From Chitinophaga polysaccharea (GTDB lineage Bacteria; Bacteroidota; Bacteroidia; Chitinophagales; Chitinophagaceae): a DNA stretch of 64,000 nt. The stretch's first letter is position 1, and every line of letters begins with the position of its first letter. The notes below the pieces were generated by a model that worked only from the letters and a program-made list of their open reading frames with translations, did no database searches and was not told where the DNA came from. Position numbers and translations under genes: made by a program. Shown piece by piece: positions 43,888-52,703 of this stretch. The DNA lies in NCBI RefSeq assembly GCF_902150045.1, contig NZ_CABFVU010000001.1, positions 2,914,001 to 2,978,000 of the forward strand. The letters are read 5' to 3'.

Positions 43888-43921
43888 TGTTTTTTAAAAA
43901 GGTTCGCTGTAGCTTTGATAT

Positions 43922-44488
43922 ATGATAACAATGCTTGCAGATCTGATACGGGAAAAAACATCGCTTGACGATGGAGAGCTAAGCACAGTATTATCCTGCT
44001 TCCATACTGTCGAAGTTCCGAAAAACAAATTGTTATTGGAGAAAGGAGTGGTAGCCGACCGGATTTTCTTCATTAATAAAGGTTGTCTTCGTTTGTATTA
44101 CAGTAACGATAATAATGTAGCTACCCGGTTCATGGCATTTGAGCATACTTTCTTAACGTCTATTGTCAGTTTTATTTCGAGGGAGCCTTCATCTGAATAT
44201 ATACAGGCTGTGGAAGCTTCTGAATTGCTGGTGATTTCCCATCATGATTTTTTCCGGTTAAGGAAAACGATACCGGCATGGGATAAAATGTATATCTATA
44301 TACTTGAATACGGGTTAACTGTGATTACCTCCAAACTAAACAGCCTGCTTACACAGAATGCCACCGAACGGTACAGGAACCTGCTTGAAAATAATCCGGA
44401 ACTGATACAAAGATTATCTAACGCCAATCTCGCCGCTTACCTGAACATTTCTCCTGAAACGCTCAGCAGGCTGAAATCACACATGTAA
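43922..44488 (+). CDS. Crp/Fnr family transcriptional regulator
   Basis: The 188-residue protein has a cyclic-nucleotide-binding-like sensory domain (about 8-120, [19 protein letters not shown]) and a winged-helix DNA-binding end (about 140-186: [38 protein letters not shown]). It has no N-terminal cysteine cluster for an iron-sulfur centre, so it is not FNR-type in sensing. It stands 14 bp before ilvD and next to the oxidase genes. The TTGACCAAGGTCAA palindrome upstream fits a regulator of this family. Confidence 0.92.
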   Translation: MITMLADLIREKTSLDDGELSTVLSCFHTVEVPKNKLLLEKGVVADRIFFINKGCLRLYYSNDNNVATRFMAFEHTFLTSIVSFISREPSSEYIQAVEASELLVISHHDFFRLRKTIPAWDKMYIYILEYGLTVITSKLNSLLTQNATERYRNLLENNPELIQRLSNANLAAYLNISPETLSRLKSHM

Positions 44489-44502
44489 TAAAATCCAACA
44501 TC

Positions 44503-46203
44503 ATGTCAGCAATACTCAACAGATATTCACGCGTATTAACGCAGGACGAAACATTGCCCGGTGCAAAGGCTATGTATTATGCCATCGGTTTTAAGGAGGA
44601 GGACTTCAACAAAGCGCAGGTAGGCATTGCAAGTATGGGTTGGGACGGCAACCCCTGTAACATGCATCTCAATGACCTGGCTACAGAGGTGAGGGATCAC
44701 ATCAACCAGACCGATGGGCTTCTGGGGCTGCGCTTTTATGCGGCCGGTGTTAGTGACGGTATCAGCATGGGCACGCCCGGAATGCGTTATAGCCTGGTAA
44801 GCCGCGATCTGATTGCGGATAGCATTGAAACAAATGCCGGCGCGCAGTATTATGATGCACTGATTACCATACCCGGTTGCGATAAGAATTTGCCTGGCTC
44901 AATGATGGCCATGGGACGGCTCAATCGCCCTGGTATCATGTTGTATGGAGGTGCGATTGCGCCGGGGCATTACCAGGGAGAGGATATTAACCTGGTAAGT
45001 ACCTTCGAAGCATGGGGTCAAAAAGTGGCAGGTAAGATCAGCGAGGAAAACTTCAAAGGGATCATCCGGCATGCATGTCCGGGCGCCGGCGCCTGCGGAG
45101 GTATGTATACCGCAAATACCATGGCAAGCGCTATAGAAGCTTTGGGAATGAGCCTGCCTTACTCTTCGTCCAACCCCGCTGTAAGCCGGCATAAAAAAGA
45201 AGAATGCGCCGCCATCGGCAAGGCCATCAAACTGTTGCTGGAGAAGGATATTAAGCCCCGGGATATTATGACGCGAAAAGCCTTTGAAAATGCCATTACC
45301 CTGGTGATAGCGCTGGGCGGCAGTACGAATGCCGTGCTGCACCTGATTGCAATTGGCAAAAGTGCGGATGTGCCGCTTACTCCGGACGATTTCCAGGATA
45401 TCAGCAACCGTGTGCCGTTGCTGGCGGATTTTAAACCCAGCGGTAAGTACCTCATGCAAGACCTGCATGAGCATGGCGGAGTTCCTGCAGTGATGAAGTA
45501 TTTACTGGAGAAAAAAATGCTGCATGGAGACTGCCTGACGGTTACCGGTAAAACCCTGGCAGAAAATCTGGAGAAGGTGCCGCAGCTGGACTTCAATAAG
45601 CAGAAAATAGTGATGCCACTGGAAACTCCTCTCAAACCGGGTGGACATTTGCAGATATTATACGGGAACCTGGCAGAGAAAGGAAGTGTTGCAAAAATAA
45701 GCGGGAAAGAAGGTGAAAAGTTCTGCGGACCGGCCCGCGTTTTTGATAACGAGGAAGCTTTCAGCAAAGGTATTACATCGGGTAAGGTGAAAGCAGGTGA
45801 TGTGGTCGTTATCCGTTATATAGGGCCTAAAGGCGCGCCAGGCATGCCGGAAATGCTGAAACCTACAGGAGCCATTATTGGCGCAGGACTGGGCAAAACC
45901 GTGGCATTGATCACAGACGGCCGGTTCAGTGGCGGAACGCATGGTTTCGTGGTAGGACATATTACACCGGAAGCCTCAGAAGGCGGGTTGATTGCTTTGG
46001 TGGAAGATGATGACCTGATAGAGATTGATGCAGTAACCAACACCCTTAATCTGAAGGTGGCAGAAGAGGTGATAGCAGTGCGCCGCAGCAAATGGGTGAA
46101 GCCCGCAGCTAACGTAAAGAGTGGGGTATTGTTAAAATACGCCCGGGCCGTAAGCAGCGCTTCTGAAGGATGCGTGACCGATCTTGCACAGGAGGCGTTT
46201 TAA
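44503..46203 (+). CDS. ilvD: Dihydroxy-acid dehydratase
   Basis: IlvD converts dihydroxy-isovalerate/-methylvalerate to the 2-oxo acids in valine and isoleucine synthesis. The 566-residue protein carries the iron-sulfur cysteines in GNPCNMH (Cys52), [10 protein letters not shown] and [14 protein letters not shown], and the C-terminal [17 protein letters not shown]. Homologues acting on sugar acids exist, but this sequence has a full IlvD pattern with SASEGCVTD near the end, so branched-chain synthesis is the best call. No other ilv gene is nearby. It is 14 bp after the Crp/Fnr-like gene and ends 6 bp from the convergent M60 gene stop. Confidence 0.92.
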   Translation: MSAILNRYSRVLTQDETLPGAKAMYYAIGFKEEDFNKAQVGIASMGWDGNPCNMHLNDLATEVRDHINQTDGLLGLRFYAAGVSDGISMGTPGMRYSLVSRDLIADSIETNAGAQYYDALITIPGCDKNLPGSMMAMGRLNRPGIMLYGGAIAPGHYQGEDINLVSTFEAWGQKVAGKISEENFKGIIRHACPGAGACGGMYTANTMASAIEALGMSLPYSSSNPAVSRHKKEECAAIGKAIKLLLEKDIKPRDIMTRKAFENAITLVIALGGSTNAVLHLIAIGKSADVPLTPDDFQDISNRVPLLADFKPSGKYLMQDLHEHGGVPAVMKYLLEKKMLHGDCLTVTGKTLAENLEKVPQLDFNKQKIVMPLETPLKPGGHLQILYGNLAEKGSVAKISGKEGEKFCGPARVFDNEEAFSKGITSGKVKAGDVVVIRYIGPKGAPGMPEMLKPTGAIIGAGLGKTVALITDGRFSGGTHGFVVGHITPEASEGGLIALVEDDDLIEIDAVTNTLNLKVAEEVIAVRRSKWVKPAANVKSGVLLKYARAVSSASEGCVTDLAQEAF

Positions 46204-46209
46204 TCATTA

Positions 46210-48456
46210 CTATTTCAACTCCTCCGGCAACCATGGGGGATAATTACTCACAGAGCTCTTCGCTGTTTCCCTAACAGGTACCTGCCACTTCTCAAAAAAG
46301 AGAGAAAGGTTTTTCTGCGTGGCAGCACAGATAGCCGTAAACCAGTAATCCCTTTTATCTTCTTCTGTTACCGGATATTGCGAAGCAGGCAGGGCACGGT
46401 ATTTTTTAAACACCGTCTCAATAGGTTGCCAGCCAAAACCTTCAATAAGCTCGATGTACATTTTTAAAGCAAGAAACGGATCTTCACAAAATTTATCAAA
46501 ACCCGGTTGTTCTTTCATATACTTACGTATATCATCCATTACTGCCTGTTTACCCGAAATATTTTCGTGGTTATAAAGCCCTTTATGTAATACGTGATCA
46601 TATACATACATCGTGTACAGGTTTACAGTTACTTCGCCCAGGCCATTGAAATCAATGCCCCAGAACTGGTGACGGTGGCCCAGTTCGTGAAAATGACCCC
46701 AGGAACCCTTTGCACGCAGCTGCTGTTCATCCAGCATAAGGGCGCAGCTTTCATCATCGGGCGCCATGATTTTATAGGGGGCAGTATACATATAACCGAA
46801 GGCCACCTGCTGGTCTATGATGATCCTTTCCGGGTGAACCCTGTCGGGAGCGATATCTGCCAGTTTAGCATCGGCATCCATTACCTCATCCCAGAACTGC
46901 AGGAGCTTCCCGGGATCATCCAGCTGGCGGATACGATAGGAAGGGACAGTGAGTATAATTTTATCGGTGGCCAGTTCCGCCCAGGGCCCGGGATACTGGC
47001 GGATGGTCTTTTGCCAGTCGTCCAGGCTGGTAACGCCCTGTTTGAAATAAGGGCTTTTAACGGCGCCCTTTACCTTTACAGTAAGCGTTTTCAGGGAAGA
47101 GGTGTCTGGAATATTGATCATCAGCAGGCCGCCGAAGGGAGAAAAGATAGTAGTGACCATTTGTTCCAGTTCAAACGTCCTGGTGAGGTTATCAATATGA
47201 CGGGTGAAGTAAGTCATGTGGCTGAGGTCATCTTCATGCACGCCTATCTGCGCTTTCAGGTGCAAGGGAATACAGTTCGCGGGTATGGTCACTGTTACGG
47301 TATCGCCCGCGGCCACATACAGGCCGGTGCTGTGCCACCTGTAAAAAATTCCATCAGGTTCCAGTAAACCCTGTGCGCCGGTTTTTATGGGGATCACTAT
47401 TTGTTCATTCACTCTCGGGGCAGTTTTGCTTACCTCGCCGGGGAATATTCTGCTGGCAGGATGTATGTACCCTGTGTCAGGATGCGATTGCTGGCGTTGT
47501 GTAGCCAGGTAGTTCTGTACCCGGTAGATTAACATGCTTTTTACATCATTTTTTGAAACAGGATGTTGGGGAGAAGGGATAACGGGCGCCTGCGATGTTT
47601 CGAATAATGCCCTGATCTTATTGGATATGGCAGATGTGCCGGGATTATTGAACAGGTAGTTGGCGATGGTACTTGAGTAGCTGTCTGCCTCCGCAGTGGG
47701 GGGAATAAACCCAGGTGTTTTAAACTCGTTCAGCAAAGAAGTGATATGTACGTAAGCCGGGATAGGGTTGGTAGTAAGCCAGCCTTTTTTATCATCCGGT
47801 TTTGCCGTAGAGCTGATGTGAAACATGCCTGCCTTCCTGAACAGCTGGTTCAGCCCCATTTCAAAATAAGTGACCTTTTGCTGGTTTAGCATGCCGGCAA
47901 CGGGAGAGCCGAATATGAGGGAGCCGCCTTTTCTTACAAATGCTTCCAGGCTGTTTATTTTAACAGAATCGGTAACATCCTGTGTAATGATAATAATGCC
48001 TGCTGCGGGATGGATACTAACGGTATCGGTTATACTTTTATATCCTTTTGGGAATGCTGGAAGATCCATATTACTACCCCATAGCTGGATGGTATTGCCT
48101 TTGGTATTGGCTGCCCAGGCAATGGCATTTTGCAGCAGCTGTTGTATATTTTTATCGTTTGAAAGCGGCTTTTTAAAATACTGGTCCGATCCTGTTATCA
48201 GGATCCTGCCTTTACCCAGCCGGGAAGTGACGATAACAGGCAGGTGCTGTTTGATTTCTTTTTCAGTTGCGGTGGCAATAATAACAGGTATTTCGCTGAT
48301 GGGAATGGTGAACGCTGCATCATCAGGGGCTGGCGGCAACATTATCTTTTGCACTTTATTCAGCAGTTGTTTTTGATCGCCCTGCCGGGCATATAAGGAA
48401 TGATAAAGAAAAATAAGGCATAAAAGGATACCGGCGGCAGTGTTTCTTGGTGTCAT
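46210..48456 (-). CDS. Exported M60 (enhancin/mucin-type) zinc metallopeptidase
   Basis: M60 peptidases cleave mucin-like glycoproteins. The 748-residue protein has a signal peptide, an N-terminal region (about 30-330) resembling a glutamine-amidotransferase/ThuA-like fold of M60 proteins, a sandwich (about 340-470), and the gluzincin catalytic part. His590 and His594 with catalytic Glu591 form HFHELGH, and Glu608 in GEVTVN is the third zinc ligand. Mucin-type substrates would fit the fucosidase and beta-galactosidase nearby, but the genes are not in one operon and soil members also have M60 enzymes. Confidence 0.9.
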   Translation of the reverse strand: MTPRNTAAGILLCLIFLYHSLYARQGDQKQLLNKVQKIMLPPAPDDAAFTIPISEIPVIIATATEKEIKQHLPVIVTSRLGKGRILITGSDQYFKKPLSNDKNIQQLLQNAIAWAANTKGNTIQLWGSNMDLPAFPKGYKSITDTVSIHPAAGIIIITQDVTDSVKINSLEAFVRKGGSLIFGSPVAGMLNQQKVTYFEMGLNQLFRKAGMFHISSTAKPDDKKGWLTTNPIPAYVHITSLLNEFKTPGFIPPTAEADSYSSTIANYLFNNPGTSAISNKIRALFETSQAPVIPSPQHPVSKNDVKSMLIYRVQNYLATQRQQSHPDTGYIHPASRIFPGEVSKTAPRVNEQIVIPIKTGAQGLLEPDGIFYRWHSTGLYVAAGDTVTVTIPANCIPLHLKAQIGVHEDDLSHMTYFTRHIDNLTRTFELEQMVTTIFSPFGGLLMINIPDTSSLKTLTVKVKGAVKSPYFKQGVTSLDDWQKTIRQYPGPWAELATDKIILTVPSYRIRQLDDPGKLLQFWDEVMDADAKLADIAPDRVHPERIIIDQQVAFGYMYTAPYKIMAPDDESCALMLDEQQLRAKGSWGHFHELGHRHQFWGIDFNGLGEVTVNLYTMYVYDHVLHKGLYNHENISGKQAVMDDIRKYMKEQPGFDKFCEDPFLALKMYIELIEGFGWQPIETVFKKYRALPASQYPVTEEDKRDYWFTAICAATQKNLSLFFEKWQVPVRETAKSSVSNYPPWLPEELK

Positions 48457-48633
48457 GAGCTGGGTTTAATAATAAACTAATGTCAATTTAATAATAATAA
48501 ATATAGCTGCGGGGATCTTCCCGGACTAGACAGGAATATTATAGCCGGTCTGACAATAAACAGCGCCACGTGTTGTGTATGATTATTGCGGATGTTGTGT
48601 ATTATAGCAGTGACACTAAATGCAAATAATACA

Positions 48634-48933
48634 ATGATAAAACGAGCCTATAAGAAAGCCGGCCTGCCGGTATCGGAGATCCGCAGGTTCCTGGAGCCTG
48701 GTCCTGTTGTGCTGGTAAGTTCCCGCTGGAAGAACAGTACCAATATTATGACCATGGTGGCTGATACCCAATTGCTGAAAGGTTACAATTTCTTTATACT
48801 GGAAGTAGTGGCAGCACAGGCTGCGGGGTATCCAAAATGTCCTAAAACGGTACATTACAGGGGAGAAGGCATCTTTATGGTATCAGGAAAACATATTAAC
48901 TTGAGCACTAAATTCAAGCACCAGAATCTTTAG
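48634..48933 (+). pseudogene. Flavin reductase gene with in-frame core deletion
   Basis: From the ATG at 48634 (MIKRAYKKAGLPVSEIRRF) the start matches flavin reductase-like proteins (EPGPVVLVSSRWKNSTNIMTM), and the end matches their C-terminus (YNFFILEVV, KTVHYRGEGIFMVSGK). Between NIMTM and VADTQLLKGYNFF the FMN-binding core usual in this family is missing, so about half of the normal 190-200 residues are gone while the frame is kept. The product is unlikely to bind flavin. It ends 1 bp before the antiporter start, so it may be the first gene of that transcript. Confidence 0.75.
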
Positions 48934-48934
48934 T

Positions 48935-50530
48935 ATGCTCGCTACCGTTATAGAATACATTTTACTGATCTTTTTTATTTTATCTCTGGTGATGATCGCC
49001 CAGAAGCTGAAAATTGCTTACCCCATCGTACTGGTGCTGGGTGGACTTGCGCTTAGCATGTTCCGGTTGTTCCCTTCTATCCAGATCAACCCGGAAATGA
49101 TCCTGCTCATCTTCTTGCCGCCCTTACTATATGAAGCGGCCTGGTATACTTCCTGGAAGGAGTTGTGGCGGTGGCGGCGTGTTATTTCCATCTTCGCTTT
49201 TCTGATAGTGATCTTTACCTCCGGGGTAGTAGCCGTGGTGTCGCATGCGCTGATCCCGGGATTTTCGCTGGCGCTGGGTTTTGTGCTGGGAGGGATCGTG
49301 TCGCCACCGGATGCTGTATCTGCCACTACAATCCTGAAATATGTGAAAGTGCCTAAAAGACTTTCCTCCATCCTGGAAGGGGAGAGCCTGATGAACGACG
49401 CTTCCAGTTTGATCGTATTCAGCTTTGCCAGCACGGCCGTTACTACGGGCGTATTCGTATTGCAAAATGCGGCGCTGAGCTTTGTTATTGCGATTGCAGG
49501 GGGAATTGCCATCGGGTTGCTGGTAGGGTTATTATACTATACTATCCACCGTTGGTTGCCTACCGGTACAGATATGGATGTGATTTTAACGCTTACAGCG
49601 CCTTATGTGATGTATATCTCCGCAGAATATTTCCATGGGTCCGGGGTGCTTGCAGTAGTGAGCGGAGGGTTGTTCCTCTCGGCCCGGAGCCAGCATTTTC
49701 TTACATACCGGAGCCGGTTGCAGGGAGCCAATGTGTGGGCCACGCTGGGATTTATGCTGAACGGGCTGGTATTTATGCTCATAGGGCTGGAACTGCCGGT
49801 GATCATTAAGGAATTGGGCACTGCTAGTCTTTCTGAAGCTATTAAGTACGGTGTTATTATTACCGTGGTGCTGATCGTAACCCGTTTGCTTTGCACTATG
49901 TTCGCCTCGGTGTTCACTGTATTTATCAGCCGGTACATCACTACTGCCGATAACCGTCCGGGCTGGAAAGGGCCATTGCTCCTCGGCTGGGCAGGTATGA
50001 GGGGCGTGGTATCGCTGGCAGCGGCTTTATCCATCCCCGTGTATATGGACAATGGTCAGCTTTTCCCGCAGCGCAACCTGATCCTGTTCATCACCTTTAC
50101 GGTGATACTGCTTACCCTGGTGGTGCAGGGGCTTACGCTGCCGGTGCTGATCCGGTGGGTGAAAATGGAAGACCCGGATAATGAGCTGCCTGCTGAAGAG
50201 CAGGAACGGATGATCCGCGACCGGCTGCTGGCAGGGAGCATTCATTTCCTGGACACGCATTTCAGCGAGGAGGTGAAGTCGCATGAAGCATTAAAACAGC
50301 TGCGGGACGACCTGGAGCACCGCAAAGCAGTGGCCATGCACAATAAAACGGATGGGGTGGATCATAAGTTATACAAGAAAGTATACCTGAAGATGCTGGA
50401 CCACCAGCGTAGCATATTACACGAACTCAACAGGGACCCTCATACCTCGCATGAGCTGATCAGGAAGTTTCATGAGCTGGTGGATATTGAAGAAGAGATC
50501 CTGAGAATGAAATATGAGCATGCTTCCTGA
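48935..50530 (+). CDS. CPA1-type Na+/H+ antiporter
   Basis: The 531-residue protein has about twelve membrane helices and the CPA1 signature (SPPDAVSATTILKYVKVPKRLSSILEGESLMNDASSLIVF near residue 124-165, with the acidic ND pair for transport), GWAGMRGVVSLAAALSIP near 350, and a cytoplasmic tail (about 415-531) rich in charged helices. Such proteins exchange Na+ or K+ for H+. The start codon follows the flavin reductase remnant directly. Part of its 3' end is duplicated downstream. Confidence 0.93.
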   Translation: MLATVIEYILLIFFILSLVMIAQKLKIAYPIVLVLGGLALSMFRLFPSIQINPEMILLIFLPPLLYEAAWYTSWKELWRWRRVISIFAFLIVIFTSGVVAVVSHALIPGFSLALGFVLGGIVSPPDAVSATTILKYVKVPKRLSSILEGESLMNDASSLIVFSFASTAVTTGVFVLQNAALSFVIAIAGGIAIGLLVGLLYYTIHRWLPTGTDMDVILTLTAPYVMYISAEYFHGSGVLAVVSGGLFLSARSQHFLTYRSRLQGANVWATLGFMLNGLVFMLIGLELPVIIKELGTASLSEAIKYGVIITVVLIVTRLLCTMFASVFTVFISRYITTADNRPGWKGPLLLGWAGMRGVVSLAAALSIPVYMDNGQLFPQRNLILFITFTVILLTLVVQGLTLPVLIRWVKMEDPDNELPAEEQERMIRDRLLAGSIHFLDTHFSEEVKSHEALKQLRDDLEHRKAVAMHNKTDGVDHKLYKKVYLKMLDHQRSILHELNRDPHTSHELIRKFHELVDIEEEILRMKYEHAS

Positions 50531-50536
50531 AAGGGC
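50506..50536 (+). repeat. 31-bp repeat, copy 1, at the 3' end of the antiporter gene
   Basis: The segment covers the last codons (EMKYEHAS) and stop of the antiporter and is repeated 83 bp downstream with 3 mismatches. It looks like a local duplication. Confidence 0.7.
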
Positions 50537-50588
50537 CAGGTCATTCCGGGCTTCATAGGGCATGCTCGCAGTTACTTTGGGCTTCGTA

Positions 50589-50619
50589 AATGAAATATAA
50601 ATATGCTTCCTGAAAGGGC
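50589..50619 (+). repeat. 31-bp repeat, copy 2, downstream of the antiporter gene
   Basis: It matches 50506-50536 at 28 of 31 positions, including TGCTTCCTGAAAGGGC. It has no coding role of its own. Confidence 0.7.
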
Positions 50620-50625
50620 GTAGCA

Positions 50626-50695
50626 TACCGGCAGGGGAGCTTCCGGGTTTATCCGGAGGCGCCCGCTCATAGCTGGTTCACCTTTCCTGCCGGTA
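50626..50695. terminator. Hairpin terminator between antiporter and SWIB gene
   Basis: TACCGGCAGG (50626-50635) pairs exactly with CCTGCCGGTA (50686-50695); within the loop a second TCCGG/CCGGA stem exists. The structure sits between convergent genes. Confidence 0.6.
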
Positions 50696-50697
50696 AT

Positions 50698-51165
50698 TTA
50701 TTTCACATGAATGCTGATCACTTTGGCCAGGTCGAACATGGAGATCTGCTTTTTCCCGCCAAATATTTTACCCAGTTTATCATCTGCATTGATCATGCGC
50801 TTGTTGGCGGTATCCTGCAGTTTATTGGCTTTGATGTAGTCCCATACCTTTTTAACGATCTCTGTTCTTGGCAGCGCTTTATCGCCAATAACGGCCGCCA
50901 GGTCAGCGGAGGGAGACAGCGGTTTTTTCAGGCCTGAATTGCCGGATGCACCTGCAGCAGATTTTTTGGCAGGACTTGCTTTGGTTGCGGCGGCACTTTT
51001 CTTAGCAGGAACTGCTTTCTTAGCCGCTGCTTTTTTGGCTGGCGCAGCCTTTTTAGCAGGGGCTTTTGCAGCAGCTGCTTTTTTGGGCGCAGCGGCTTTC
51101 TTTGCGGCTGTTTTTGTAGTGGAACCTGTTTTGGATTTTCCTGCAGTGGTTTTCTTTGTTGCCAT
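50698..51165 (-). CDS. Histone H1-like/SWIB-domain protein
   Basis: The 155-residue protein has a lysine-alanine-proline rich N-terminus (about 1-75, repeats of the AAKKA/PAKKA type) resembling histone H1-like bacterial DNA-binding tails, and a SWIB/MDM2 domain (about 77-153: KPLSPSADLAAVIGDKALPRTEIVKKVWDYIKANKLQD, then KIFGGKKQISMFDLAKVI). Such proteins are common in Bacteroidota and Chlamydiae and are likely nucleoid-associated; the exact role is unknown. The low-complexity part makes many shadow frames on the other strand. Confidence 0.93.
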   Translation of the reverse strand: MATKKTTAGKSKTGSTTKTAAKKAAAPKKAAAAKAPAKKAAPAKKAAAKKAVPAKKSAAATKASPAKKSAAGASGNSGLKKPLSPSADLAAVIGDKALPRTEIVKKVWDYIKANKLQDTANKRMINADDKLGKIFGGKKQISMFDLAKVISIHVK

Positions 51166-51508
51166 TTTTTTGTGTTGTTTTAAGATGATATTTATTCAGT
51201 TTTTCCGATGACCTTTTTCATTTCCGGGTCAACGTTCAGGGTGATACCGTTTTAAAACGCGGGTATCCCCTGTATTGTTGCAGCATGTACCACATAAAGG
51301 CCAGGTTGTTTCCGGGTCGTTACGGCATAAAGCAAAGGAGCACTCCGGTAAGTATCCCGTGAAACCATCAACACATATGCCAGTTTACGGCAGTCAGGTA
51401 GGCAATTTCTCCGGTTGTGGCGGGTCTGATCGCCTTTTGTTATTGGGTGATTGCAGGCTAAAAACAATACAGGCCCACTTTTAAAGCACTTAATTGTATC
51501 TTGCCACC
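51166..51508. other. Intergenic region between SWIB gene and an unrecognised gene
   Basis: No convincing gene is seen. On the minus strand 51185-51243 a short open stretch reads GITLNVDPEMKKVIGKTE before a stop, which has coding character but no start, and may be the tail of a lost gene. The 105-codon minus-strand frame 51252-51569 lacks it and overlaps the next gene. Confidence 0.4.
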
Positions 51509-52024
51509 ATGAAAAGGAGTGATTACCTGCGACAGGGAAAGTCTGAAAATTACCAGGATGCGGAAGCAAAGGGCTTATTAAAAGCCGGTGAGGCGGCGGT
51601 ATTACTGTCGAAGAAGTTCAATATGAAAATATCAGCGAAGGAACTGGGCGTATTTTCCACAGAATGGCACCACGCCGGCGTTTTTAAGGGAGCAAAGAAT
51701 GGCCGGTTGATCGGGCGCAAAGTTTATTTCTTTTCGGAAGCTGCGCTTAACAACATCTCCCTGGATGCCATATTAGCCAACAGGAATAAGACAGCGGAAA
51801 AACCGCTGCCGGACAATAGTTCCGTGCAGGGCTGGTACCCGCAGTTTTTTCGTATGACCGATCCCGTTACCCGCAAAACCTTCCCCAAACCCTTTATCGG
51901 CATTTACAAAGGTCCTGCTTCCAAAGCACCTAAGGGCTTCCGGCCATTGACGGATGAAGCTTTTTCCGTTGCGGAAAAACAACGGGGCAAAGCATTGAAA
52001 CCGGGAGAGGAGCCCTGGTCATGA
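51509..52024 (+). CDS. Conserved-looking protein of unknown function
   Basis: The product from the ATG at 51509 has 171 residues, no signal peptide and no membrane segment. It has a helical lysine-rich start (KRSDYLRQGKSENYQD) and a basic, proline-rich second half (GWYPQFFRMTDPVTRKTFPKPFIGIYKGPASKAPKGF). I recognise no domain. It is probably cytoplasmic, with a good terminator just after it. Confidence 0.7.
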   Translation: MKRSDYLRQGKSENYQDAEAKGLLKAGEAAVLLSKKFNMKISAKELGVFSTEWHHAGVFKGAKNGRLIGRKVYFFSEAALNNISLDAILANRNKTAEKPLPDNSSVQGWYPQFFRMTDPVTRKTFPKPFIGIYKGPASKAPKGFRPLTDEAFSVAEKQRGKALKPGEEPWS

Positions 52025-52025
52025 T

Positions 52026-52054
52026 CGGAAGAAATATCTTCCGGCCTTTCTTTT
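52026..52054 (+). terminator. Rho-independent terminator
   Basis: CGGAAGA (52026-52032) pairs with TCTTCCG (52037-52043) over a 4-nt loop, followed by a pyrimidine/T-rich run. It lies directly after the preceding stop codon. Confidence 0.7.
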
Positions 52055-52217
52055 ACATATATTTCTTGTAATTTCTTAAAATTATATTGATAATCAATTA
52101 ATTGTGATTTTGTATATAACGGCCGGGTAGTATCCTTTGCGTATATTTGGCGGCGTTGTTATTATATACAAAACGGCTTCACTGAACCGGTAAGGCTGGA
52201 ATCAGCAGCCGTATTTT

Positions 52218-52628
52218 CTACTCCAGCAGCTCCGTAGACGGCGTTAATTTAAAATTTAACACAAGGCTATCGCCTTTGGAGAGCGTAATCTTCTTTACCG
52301 ATAGTTCATTGTACATAAGCGCTGCGCCTGCAAAGTTATATTTTCCTTCAGCTAACTTAAATGTGAACCTCCCTGTTGAATCCCCCTGATAACCCTTGCC
52401 GTTTATTGTGATTCTTGGTATTATTCTATTGGAATAAGGACCTTTTGTACTGACTTCCCCTGTTACAATGGCACTGTCGTCACTTTCACCTACGCGTTTT
52501 AGTCTTATAGCCTCCAACTCATTTCCATTCTTTTCTGAATATTGTTTGGTACCCTGCCCTGATTTATACCATGACCTGCAGGCACCTAAAAATAAAAGGA
52601 GGGATAGACTTATTAATAGTTTATTCAT
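52218..52628 (-). CDS. Small lipoprotein, copy A
   Basis: The 136-residue product has a lipoprotein signal (LLFLGAC, Cys at residue 17) and a compact beta-sandwich-like part (GRFTFKLAEGKYNFAGAALMYNELSVKKITL, then DSLVLNFKL) resembling carboxypeptidase-regulatory or PEGA-like folds. It is paralogous to the neighbouring upstream gene. Substitutions cluster in the middle (TKGPYSNRIIPRITINGKGY). Function is unknown; the fold suggests a surface-attached scaffold or immunity-like protein. Confidence 0.85.
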   Translation of the reverse strand: MNKLLISLSLLLFLGACRSWYKSGQGTKQYSEKNGNELEAIRLKRVGESDDSAIVTGEVSTKGPYSNRIIPRITINGKGYQGDSTGRFTFKLAEGKYNFAGAALMYNELSVKKITLSKGDSLVLNFKLTPSTELLE

Positions 52629-52703
52629 ATATACAGCTACGTTTTTTTTATATATAAAATGACCTCACCGGTTCAGTGAGGCTGAAATCAGCAGCCGTAT
52701 TTT

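Noticed and set aside
44503..46203. Considered as the missing L-fuconate dehydratase of the fucose pathway
   Set aside because: The cysteine pattern and full-length sequence fit dihydroxy-acid dehydratase, and it is 20 kb away from the fucose operon.
46594..47367. 257-codon plus-strand frame antisense to the M60 gene
   Set aside because: The minus-strand frame has a full signal peptide and zinc motif; the plus frame has none.
50698..51165. Repeat-rich coding region considered as a CRISPR or tandem repeat
   Set aside because: Repeats are codon-level AAKKA/PAKKA units of a histone-like tail, not spacers and repeats.
50939..51211. Alanine/phenylalanine-rich plus-strand frame
   Set aside because: It is the antisense shadow of the low-complexity SWIB protein.
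51185..51243. Short minus-strand stretch reading GITLNVDPEMKKVIGKTE
   Set aside because: It has coding character but no start codon and an in-frame stop directly upstream; a gene tail cannot be proven.
51252..51569. 105-codon minus-strand frame
   Set aside because: It overlaps the start of the 51509 gene and has no coding character that I can support.
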